Positions 60,227-64,000 of a DNA stretch of 64,000 nucleotides are shown in pieces. The notes beneath the pieces are model-generated. The model was not told the DNA's origin. It made no database searches and worked only from the letters and a program-made list of their open reading frames with translations. The translations under genes and the position numbers were made by a program. Each line of letters opens with the position of its first letter. Position 1 is the stretch's first letter. Source of the stretch: Hermatobates lingyangjiaoensis (taxonomy: Eukaryota > Arthropoda > Insecta > Hemiptera > Hermatobatidae); the NCBI GenBank assembly GCA_026182355.1, contig JAPFBL010000376.1, positions 1 through 64,000 of the forward strand. The letters run 5' to 3'.

Positions 60227-62040
60227 TTGGAAGCAGCTTCTGCTTTCATACTGGTGACCTCGATTGTTAGGGTAATTTTTCTTTCTTCTGACTGGAGTTG
60301 CTATATTATCTGTCATCGTAGAAATTTTCGAGCTTTCGATCATTAAATCATTCGTCATCATCAGGTTGGATCTAACTTGTGGATGATGTCCAGTGATTTA
60401 ATAATCGAAAGTTTGAGAAATTCTACGATGTCACCTGGAAAGATGATATGGCAACTCCAGCCATAAGATCGAGGCCAGTCAACAGTATGAAAATTGTGAG
60501 ATCAGAGTTAAGAATTTAAACCTGTTGCCGATTTATACCAACATATATATGTACATACTAATAATAAATGGAAAATTATTATTACTGAAGGAAAACAAAA
60601 GTTCAAAAACAAACAAAAGAGTAAGTGCACTTAGTTTTAAATATTATGTCTACCATCAAGAAGACAAATAAAAGATGGAAGATACAGTGGGTGCCAGCAG
60701 TCGTTTTTTCGGTGCACTGTATCTTCCCCCTCATTTCTTCCTCCTCATCATAGCTAAACCGAAAATTTGAGAGCCTGTCTATAGTGAATTTTTTTTTTAG
60801 TTCATTTTTGAACTTAAATAGTATATAAATATATATTTTTAATTATCAGCTACTAAAAACAGTAAAATGACAATACACTTTACTATATTTCGACATCCTC
60901 CGAACAAATTGAATACTTAAAATTCATGACCAAATTAAATATTCTTTTATAATAAAAATTTTTAATATTAATAATGAACCTTTTCTTTAGTTGTCATGTT
61001 CAACTTTATGATAATGTTTAACACATTTTGTTCCATAAGGGCCCGTAATACTCCTGGTTTCAATTTCTTTCTCAATTTTTTTTCACCCATATTCTTATTA
61101 GTATAATATTGGTTTTTTCTTCTTTTTTTTATTATTATTTTTCATTATCCTTTTCGTTTGTTTAGGTACAACATTGAAACTGCTTGTACTTGTGATTTTA
61201 ATGTCTTCAGATGCTTCGTGTCACCCAGGCGGTTTACTTAATGTATATTAAAATATTTAAGTTTATTTTCCTGTTTTTTGTGGCTCTGCAGTTTTTTTTT
61301 ATGGCATCATGAGCAGTTTCAATTTTTATATAGAAAATTACTAGGGTACCTCCGTTAGATCAGCATTTATATGTTTTACATTATTGTAGTTTTCTTGTAA
61401 TATAAATTCTCAACTTGTAAGAAAAATTTTTTTATCTGATTGAGTGTATATTTCATCCCTAAGTGTGCATCAAACCAAGCACTGGTTTATTTTCTTTATC
61501 TCTACTGAAGACGGTTCAACCGAAAGTTCGAGACTGTAAGTTTGTGTTTTTAATTTCTCTGTTTCTTTATGTACACTGAACTATATATATATATATATAT
61601 ATACTAAATAATCACAATAAACACGTGATAAAAACTAATGAACGTATAAGCCACAAGGAAAAGTAAAAAACACAGAAAATATGCTCTAAGGCCTTTCAAT
61701 TATATGTCATCAGAGAGCAACTGATCAGTTGCTCTCTGATGACATATAATTGAAAGGCCTTAGAGCATATTTTCTGTGTTTTTTACTTTTCCTTGTGGCT
61801 TATACGTTCATATATATATATATATATATATAAAGATTTCACATAAACACGTGAAATAACAATCAATGATCAAACCACAATAAGAAATGGGAAAACAAGA
61901 CTAAGATCTTTCAACCGTAACAAGCGGTCTTCGTCAGAGTCAAAAAACCAACAGTTGGGTTTTTGACTCTGACGAAGACAGCTTGTTACGGTTGAAAGAT
62001 CTGAGTCTTGTTTTCCCATTTCTTATTGTGGTTTGATCAT

Positions 62041-62077
<37 letters not shown>

Positions 62078-63182
62078 TATATAATAGGTTGGTTACACTG
62101 TATAAAATCAAGCCTTAATTTAATTCTATGTATATCCTTTTTAGCCAAAAATGATAATGACTATGTTAAGTTTTTAAAAAAGAAAGACATTAACTTATTA
62201 CAGTGCATTTTTTTGTACCATGGTAGACAATATTATATATATATTTTTGAATAATAGAATACAACAATTAATAGATGAATAAAAAATTTCTATTAGGGAC
62301 CAGTAAAAAGTAATAATACACTACAACAAATAAAGTTGCTGAACTCTTTGAGATTTGTCTAGTCAAAAACTCAACTCTGTTTTCCAACTTTTCAAAAATT
62401 TATATTTTTATTATCAAGGCTACAAAGAAATACATATTTATTATTAGTAACTGAAATTTCGGAAATTAAACTAAGAAAAAGTGATAATAATTAAACATAT
62501 CTTACACCAAGTATAGGAGTTAAAAACGGTAGTTTTTTTTCGCTACTATCCATGCTTCTTTGCTTTGAAATATTTTCAAAATATTGTTACCTACGGTTTT
62601 TTGCTGCTTTTACCCTTTCTTACTTACTTCATTATGTTGTGTGAGTTATAATTTTTGTACGTTACAATGTTTTCTACCATTTACTTGTTAATTCTCATAG
62701 TTCATGCCCAAGTAACACTATATAACCTCCTCAGATCATAGCCTGAGTTAAGTAAAACCTACCGTTTTTAAAATCCTACCCTTAGTGTAAGGTATATTTA
62801 ATTATTATCATTTTTTTTCTATGTTCTAATTCCGATGTTTTTCAGTAACTAATCATAAATTATGTATTTCCTTGTAGCCTTGATAATGAAAATATAAATT
62901 TTTGAAACGTCAGAAGACAGTTGTCAAAGAATTCAGCAAGTTTATTTGTTGTAGTGTATTAAAAAGTTTAAGCTCTTTCGAGATAGTTCGTTGTCAAAGA
63001 ATAAGTAATATGACATTTTGTAAAAAAATATAATTTATAAATATATTTTCAATTTCAGATTGAATAATTCATCCTCTCAATCTTCATTAGAAAACTTGAA
63101 ACTGAAAAATACAATCCACTCTGCCTTAATCCGAGAAGTGCCAAATCAAAAGGATGATGTGTCATCTAGTTCAGAGGTATAA
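44857..63182 (+). CDS. Spliced gene, coiled-coil and Ser-rich protein of unknown function
   Basis: Twelve exons, each bounded by AG and GT, join in one frame for 391 residues (413 with the optional exon at 61166), then V and stop if exon 12 is read on. Order: acidic N-terminus (EVSDDTLLCSDLSEIDNE); acidic/basic stretch with KLIESDGESMESKKLK, which could be a nuclear signal; Ser/Pro segment; a predicted coiled coil across exons 7-8 (IIEKLKLENAELRKKIESL); a helical second half (IKTKYSEARKEVVSLAIEQ); two Ser-rich exons; a Cys cluster CVCTCYCGSYFG; a second Ser-rich tail. I recognise no family; a nuclear scaffold or chromatin cofactor is only a guess. Short introns (70-77 bp) alternate with introns of 1.8-4.8 kb filled with PLEs. 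Further exons inside the big introns cannot be excluded. Confidence 0.8.
45007..45074 (+). CDS. Exon 2
   Basis: Acceptor TTTTTTTTTCAG; encodes EVSLQGVESRQKSSNEVKND; donor ATAG|GTTATA. 68 nt. Confidence 0.75.
45147..45213 (+). CDS. Exon 3
   Basis: Acceptor ACCCTTTGTAG; encodes DIEDSKNVLDLETNEPDKMI; donor CAAAT|GTAAAT. 67 nt. Confidence 0.75.
45284..45378 (+). CDS. Possible alternative terminal exon
   Basis: After a good acceptor (TTTTTACCTTCCAG), the frame from exon 3 continues as ISDCDPIQHEFLLPRLVSCG and stops at TTAATTAG about 30 codons on. No donor is seen. It could end a short isoform, or be chance. Confidence 0.3.
45820..45948 (+). CDS. Exon 4
   Basis: Acceptor TTTTTTCACAG; encodes TDVSKRKLIESDGESMESKK then LKVDFELNCYDNDGNTPISA; donor TATG|GTAAGT. 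129 nt. Confidence 0.85.
46848..47165. pseudogene. PLE 5' module in intron 4: hammerhead, ATG, N-terminus
   Basis: Arms about 46891-46931 and 47112-47155. Plus strand: hammerhead at 46966-46998, then ATG 47044 reading MSLGQLLHEITPYQKKLVRK and VVNAEAAVYFNN into (TA)n 47161-47180. The left arm, read on the minus strand, continues further: VYFNKICLQENLLPIYTNIY, also into TATATA. This copy shows the hammerhead lying upstream of the PLE start codon. Confidence 0.8.
46966..46998 (+). ncRNA. Hammerhead-like motif in PLE 5' leader
   Basis: TAC, CTGAAGA at 46971-46977, extra T, stem II GATTT-CTGAGA-AAATC, GAA, AGCT, T, GTA. Stem I 3 bp; core intact. Confidence 0.7.
47640..47715 (-). mobile_element. 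PLE 3' terminus with intact hammerhead
   Basis: Minus strand: CTGATGA, extra T, stem II GAT-ATA-ATC, GAA, ATAT, A, GTAGTGAG, then TTTCTTTTATGTGTG, as in the 16442 module terminus. Confidence 0.75.
47757..47935. mobile_element. A-family foldback, diverged right arm
   Basis: Left arm clear (AGATTTCGCATAAACACGTG..AACAAGCGGTTTTCATCAG). Right arm GACTCTGACGAAGATCGCG..TTGAAAGATCTTTGTC. Preceded by TATATATATA. Confidence 0.8.
47936..48170 (+). mobile_element. A-family PLE terminal repeat, long form
   Basis: Same long form as 10690-10940. The hammerhead at 48092-48133 keeps GACT/AGTT, CTGACGA, AGATCT. Ends in TATATATAT at about 48172. Confidence 0.8.
48185..48890. mobile_element. F-family foldback split by a hAT-type insertion
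   Basis: Left part 48185-48354 (CTAGGAAGAAATCAAATTC, CATAAGTAGAAGTAAG). Right part 48770-48890 (ATGCCTTACTTCGG, AACGTTGGC, TTTGAACCTGGAAAA). The 399-bp element in between is described separately. Confidence 0.75.
48363..48761. mobile_element. hAT-type MITE with 8-bp target duplication
   Basis: Terminal inverted repeats CAGTGTTTCCCAAA (14 bp perfect) and an exact 8-bp TTCTACAG on both sides (48355-48362 and 48762-48769). 399 bp, no open frame. TIR sequence and 8-bp duplication are those of hAT elements. Confidence 0.9.
49191..50365 (+). pseudogene. Helitron remnant with helicase C-terminus
   Basis: 5' end TC, then CAAAAGAAAGG and TTGTCTGTACATTG as at 30610. 3' end GGGCACGTCTGCTAG followed by T. 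Inside, in broken frames: LCERAILTSTN, NRVISDEEAVHYPMEFL, KLKVGAPIMLLRNLSAPKMC then NGTRL, VQFPVGVCFAITVNKSQ, FSHDQLYVGCSRVRG and GQTANVVY, in the order found in Helitron Pif1-type helicase C-termini. The Rep domain and N-terminal helicase motifs are missing. It lies in intron 4 in gene orientation. Confidence 0.85.
50412..50480 (+). pseudogene. PLE N-terminal scrap ending in (TA)n
   Basis: FNKTWLTENLLPI, stop, PYVYIYIY: the sixth copy of the FNNTCLKEDLLPxYTN block, again running into (TA)n. Confidence 0.65.
50488..50680. mobile_element. A-family foldback, centre deleted
   Basis: Left arm AACAATAAGAAATGGG..AACAAGTGGTCTTC joins the right arm ..CGAAGACCGCTTGTTACGG with the box region and stem I lost at the centre. 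(TA)n on both sides. Confidence 0.85.
50772..50860 (+). CDS. Exon 5
   Basis: Acceptor CCATTTTAG; encodes SRSEKCLNPIIPSEEQSIDV and EITDSEKIK; donor AAAG|GTATTG. 89 nt. Confidence 0.8.
50938..51008 (+). CDS. Exon 6
   Basis: Acceptor TCGGTTATAG after a 77-bp intron; encodes DVSGKSTPSLPSTESPRSSL then SLST; donor AACT|GTTTGT is weak. 71 nt, restores phase 0. Confidence 0.7.
51600..51938 (-). mobile_element. tRNA-derived SINE, nearly full length
   Basis: Minus strand: GTTAGCTCAGTGGTTAACG (A box), GGGTTTCGATCCCC (B box), then the body shared with 11139-11450 and a 3' part ending CACTGCAACCTAACC. Lies in intron 6, antisense to the gene. Confidence 0.85.
52105..52200 (+). mobile_element. PLE 3' terminus fragment
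   Basis: TTTCAACCG, AAGGGTCGAAAATATTG, AAAGCGAGTCCTAGTG, TTTCTTTCTG match 20500-20560; the box is lost. Confidence 0.55.
52851..52964 (+). CDS. Exon 7 (coiled coil)
   Basis: Acceptor ATTTTTTTCAG; encodes NTDKDLEENPYKIIEKLKLE then NAELRKKIESLMQTNTRN; donor AAAT|GTAAGT. 114 nt, phase 0 at both ends. Leu/Ile spacing suits a coiled coil. Confidence 0.85.
52965..53690 (+). other. Intron 7, left part
   Basis: Mostly AT-rich. 53515-53615 is a GC-rich patch (GAGAGAGGTCCCCAGAAGCC, GGTTTCTGCGG) that fits no family here; perhaps a SINE or LINE scrap. Confidence 0.4.
53695..53910. mobile_element. G-related PLE terminal foldback
   Basis: Arms about 53708-53757 and 53792-53850 (ACTCAAATTTTTGAGC..CCATCTTCAGGAG, mirrored). 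Right motif: CTGAAGA, A, AGATTGCCC, GAAAATTT, GAG. Confidence 0.75.
53925..53985. mobile_element. A-family foldback reduced to its outer ends
   Basis: AGATTTCACATAAACACG and ATAACAATCA join TTGTGGTTTGATCATTGA; the whole hammerhead region is deleted. TA tracts on both sides. Confidence 0.75.
54280..54345 (+). mobile_element. H-type PLE terminus remnant
   Basis: TTGATAATGG..CCGAAACGTTGG: GG/CC stem II, GAAACGT, related to 62880-62915. Confidence 0.45.
54425..54738. mobile_element. C-family PLE terminal foldback
   Basis: Left arm from TGCAATCCGTAATTGTGTGG (54433), right arm to CCATTTTACCTCAGAAT (54738), spacer ~40 bp. Lies in intron 7. Confidence 0.9.
54648..54686 (+). ncRNA. Hammerhead-like motif, C family, intact
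   Basis: TTC, CTGATGA at 54651-54657, extra T, stem II GAACAC-AAA-GTGTTC, GAA, ACGCGT, T, GAA. Mirror copy at 54510-54549. Confidence 0.75.
54917..55030 (+). CDS. Exon 8
   Basis: Acceptor TTTTAAG; encodes MNIKTSDEVSNYCDQLLCSI then KTKYSEARKEVVSLAIEQ; donor ACAG|GTATTA. 114 nt, phase 0. Its internal Met is not a start: exon 7 reads straight in. Confidence 0.85.
55101..55189 (+). CDS. Exon 9
   Basis: 70-bp intron, acceptor TTATTTTCAG; encodes FYLQPSSISEKRSPSSSGHL then ADISTDSLS; donor CAAG|GTTATA. 89 nt. Confidence 0.85.
55735..55860 (+). mobile_element. C-type PLE terminus, single arm
   Basis: CGTGAAGAACACTAAGTG, TTCGAAACGCG, TTTTGTGTTGAGACG, CATGAGTAAATACCAC. The box has lost three bases. 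Confidence 0.65.
55885..56215. mobile_element. C-type PLE terminal foldback
   Basis: Arms about 55891-55985 and 56078-56166 (TAGGGTAAAAATCTAATG and complement). Motifs: minus 55941-55978 CTGAGGA, A, GAACAC-TAC-GTGTTC, GAA, ACGCGT; plus 56080-56116 has GAAACCGTT, one base short in stem III. Confidence 0.85.
56545..56640 (+). mobile_element. G-family terminus remnant
   Basis: AAGATGGTTCAAAACGAAAA, TTAGAAACCATATGTGTG, TATATTGAACTGG. Core broken. Confidence 0.55.
57071..57177 (+). CDS. Exon 10 (Ser-rich)
   Basis: Acceptor TTTGTTATAG; encodes SGDKNRKLNLRVSQILKPFS then a run of serines and LDKKP; donor CCAG|GTACAA. 107 nt. Confidence 0.8.
57335..57511 (-). mobile_element. SINE 3' fragment
   Basis: GGTTAGGTTGCAGTGACAG, GATCTTTAACAAGTACCTG and CGTAACTGACGG match the 51600 SINE. 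Cut off at its tRNA side by the A-family element. Confidence 0.7.
57512..57705 (+). mobile_element. A-family PLE terminal repeat, long form
   Basis: GACATTAGTCCTTTCCTGCG to GGTTTGATCATTGATATATA, followed by (TA)n to 57727. Confidence 0.85.
57627..57669 (+). ncRNA. Hammerhead-like motif, A family
   Basis: GACT, CTGACGA at 57631-57637, extra A, GACCG..CAGTT, GAA, AGATCT, T, AGTC. One stem II pair is weakened by G to A. Confidence 0.75.
58042..58350 (-). mobile_element. tRNA-derived SINE, diverged
   Basis: GGTTAGGTTGCAGTGGTAGG, GGGAGTCCTAAATTTTGCC, CGTGTACCTGACATCG, CCCCGAGGGATGACC, GGGCCAGAG, and a decayed A box (CATTCGGCTAAC). Confidence 0.8.
58351..59106 (+). other. Intron 10, AT-rich stretch
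   Basis: No supported feature. Confidence 0.5.
59107..59345 (+). repeat. 79-bp tandem triplication
   Basis: Three near-identical copies (GATGAAATT, poly-A, AAAGAAAATAAAGTAAATAC, AATATTAATCAATAAAGT), spaced exactly 79 bp (marker at 59151, 59230, 59309). Confidence 0.95.
59802..59940 (+). CDS. Exon 11 (Cys cluster)
   Basis: Acceptor TTTTTTTTCAG; encodes EVQTSFLEPHPVFNRPPNCV then CTCYCGSYFGSIKQPVKKSL; donor AAAC|GTCAGT. 139 nt. The CVCTCYC spacing could bind metal, but no named motif fits. Confidence 0.8.
60226..60552. pseudogene. PLE 5' module foldback in intron 11
   Basis: (TA)n 60188-60222 on the left. Arms about 60226-60345 and 60405-60500. Right side: ATG at 60428 (MSPGK, compare MSLGQL), stops, then NLNLLPIYTNIYMYI into ATATATAT. 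A minus-strand motif lies at 60326-60367 (CTGATGA, T, GA..TC, GAA, AGCT, C). Confidence 0.75.
60600..60840. mobile_element. G-related PLE terminus, diverged
   Basis: AAAGATGGAAGATACAGTG and CACTGTATCTTCCCCC form a ~14-bp hairpin; CATCATAGCTAAACCGAAAA and TTTGAGAGCCTG match G termini. Core lost. Confidence 0.5.
61166..61231 (+). CDS. Candidate extra exon (11b)
   Basis: Acceptor TTCGTTTGTTTAG, 66 nt, donor GGCG|GTTTAC (weak). Phases fit both neighbours: it would add TYNIETACTCDFNVFRCFVS and PRR with no stop. It brings a second CTC motif like exon 11. Without the donor the frame ends three codons later, giving an alternative C-terminus. Confidence 0.45.
61460..61585 (+). mobile_element. G-family PLE terminus, single arm
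   Basis: CTGAAGA at 61505-61511, C, GGT-TCA-ACC, GAAAGTTC, GAGACTGTAAG, ending at (TA)n 61583-61602. Confidence 0.75.
61640..61809. mobile_element. B-family PLE palindrome, perfect
   Basis: 170-bp perfect palindrome with no spacer (centre ACTGA|TCAGT at 61724/61725). Outside it, AATCACAATAAACACGTG on the left and (TA)n on both sides. Confidence 0.95.
61731..61766 (+). ncRNA. Hammerhead-like motif, B family
   Basis: GCTCT, CTGATGA at 61736-61742, extra C, ATATAATT (poor stem II), GAA, AGGCCT, T, AGAGC. Stem I 5 bp perfect; core intact. The mirror copy is 61683-61718, minus strand. Confidence 0.75.
61834..62042. mobile_element. A-family PLE terminal foldback, well preserved
   Basis: AGATTTCACATAAACACGTG, left arm, centre AACCAACAGTTGGGTT, right arm to TTTGATCATTGA. 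(TA)n at 61812-61832 and 62043-62080. The plus motif (61965-62007) has G after AGATCT; the minus motif (about 61895-61938) has T. Confidence 0.95.
62317..62960. mobile_element. H-type terminal foldback
   Basis: Arms about 62317-62531 and 62758-62960 (~210 bp), spacer ~226 bp. Right end has CTTGATAATGAAAAT..ATTTTTGAAACGTC: TTGATAA box, A/T-only stem II, GAAACGT. Diverged arms. Confidence 0.8.
63059..63182 (+). CDS. Exon 12 (probable last coding exon)
   Basis: Acceptor TTCAATTTCAG; encodes LNNSSSQSSLENLKLKNTIH then SALIREVPNQKDDVSSSSE. GAG|GTATAA could be a donor at 63177 or simply Val-stop at 63180-63182. AATAAA at about 63300 could serve as a polyadenylation signal, favouring the stop. Confidence 0.75.
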
Positions 63183-63599
63183 AGGTGCCATACGATTTAC
63201 CGTCGAAATCTGTCCTCACCAACCGGTCAAAATAGAAGAGTAGCTATCATACTAGTAGGATATAAACTGGAACATTTGAGATATCACGTTCTTTATCATA
63301 ATAAATACATATTCCAGTGCTATATAATACATGAATGACATATGGTATTGAAGCATTATTTCATTGTTTTTGCTGTAATTCGATTCTTTCAGTAGATGTT
63401 TTATTCATATAATGATAGACAACCATAGCAAGTAAATTGTAGAGTAAATTGTTTCTCTCTTTTGTCAGACTTCTTCGTAGGGCTCAAAGTGAAACATTAC
63501 TATTGAAGTGTATGTACTAGTTCACTCTGTTTTTATGGTTTCGCAGACTCAAACTAATACGAACTAGGTACTACAAACAGTATTGATGAAAGACAAATA
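63183..63599 (+). other. Probable 3'UTR and downstream
   Basis: ATAATAAATAC near 63299-63309 is the only clear polyadenylation-like signal; beyond it nothing is recognised. Confidence 0.4.
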
Positions 63600-63775
63600 T
63601 ATAAGATATTATTTTCAACCGTCATACCTCGTCTATCCCTGTTGAAGTCGCCCCATGATGCAGCCATTGCGAAACCGGTTGGGCGACTTCAGCAGCCATA
63701 GACGAGGTATGACGGTTGATAATAATATCTTATTTACCTAACCTCTGTGGCACTAACAATATGCATGTATTTAAA
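63600..63775. mobile_element. D-family PLE terminal foldback, compact
   Basis: Outer arms 63605-63640 and 63695-63730 (AGATATTATTTTCAACCG, ATACCTCGTCTAT and complement) enclose one hammerhead-like motif rather than two. Confidence 0.85.
63644..63690 (+). ncRNA. Hammerhead-like motif with 10-bp stem I, D family
   Basis: GAAGTCGCCC, CATGAT, stem II GCA-GCCAT-TGC, GAA, ACCGGT, T, GGGCGACTTC. Stem I is perfect over 10 bp, but the box is shortened. Confidence 0.6.
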
Positions 63776-64000
63776 AAATATATAGATCAAAGCATATTCT
63801 TCACGTTAAGATAAGAATGAGGAAATTTCATGGATTTGCGAATCCATAACTTGTCCAAAGATACTTTTTGCAAAGCATTATATGTTGGTTGTTTTTGAAG
63901 TCAAAGAAATGCATGTATTCCATAATATTCTATGTGCCCCAGAGTAATGATGTAAAGTATTTCTGTTACACTTCCTCCAGGTGAAGTGATCAATTGAAAA
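63776..64000. other. AT-rich sequence to window end
   Basis: Nothing recognised. Confidence 0.5.

Overview
The window is AT-rich animal nuclear DNA, possibly from an arthropod or other invertebrate; the sequence alone does not fix the species. Two things carry biological content: one spliced gene of unknown function on the + strand (about 44857-63182, at least 12 coding exons whose phases join without a break), and a very dense population of transposable-element remnants. The dominant elements are Penelope-like retroelements (PLEs), recognised from reverse transcriptase (RT) and GIY-YIG endonuclease fragments and from dozens of hammerhead-ribozyme-like (HHR) motifs in their terminal repeats.

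Layout: 1-3062 is a 42-bp satellite with a higher-order period near 799 bp. 3645-10940 holds PLE termini, mostly as head-to-head foldbacks set between (TA)n tracts. 11139-11450 is a tRNA-derived SINE. 11536-15309 is a giant foldback element (two ~1.65-kb arms, 469-bp spacer). 16412-21300 is another PLE cluster with a Jockey-like LINE tail at 18553-18894. 23590-24985 is a LINE 3' coding end expanded into a minisatellite. 25897-26165 is a second LINE tail. 28015-29588 holds foldbacks and a SINE-like unit. 30610-35880 holds a Helitron 5' end and two degenerate PLE bodies. 35884-40085 is a string of foldbacks with a GIY-YIG/3'UTR module. 40067-41046 is a 39-bp satellite. 41813-43470 holds two more foldbacks. 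From 44857 on, the host gene's large introns (4, 6, 7, 9, 10, 11) carry the same families plus a Helitron, a hAT-type MITE and SINEs.

The recurring signal is an RNA-level design. A YUGANGA box, one extra nucleotide, a short stem II, GAA and a self-complementary stem III (AGATCT, AGGCCT, ACGCGT, ACCGGT, ACGT, AGCT or ATAT by family) are followed by a 3' strand that in the best copies pairs with the sequence before the box (stem I). This matches the minimal, dimer-type hammerheads known from PLEs. PLE fragments abut (TA)n tracts, and six separate 5' modules all stop at the same coding point (LLPxYTNIY). Each family letter used below (A-H) is my own label for copies that share a stem III and flanks.
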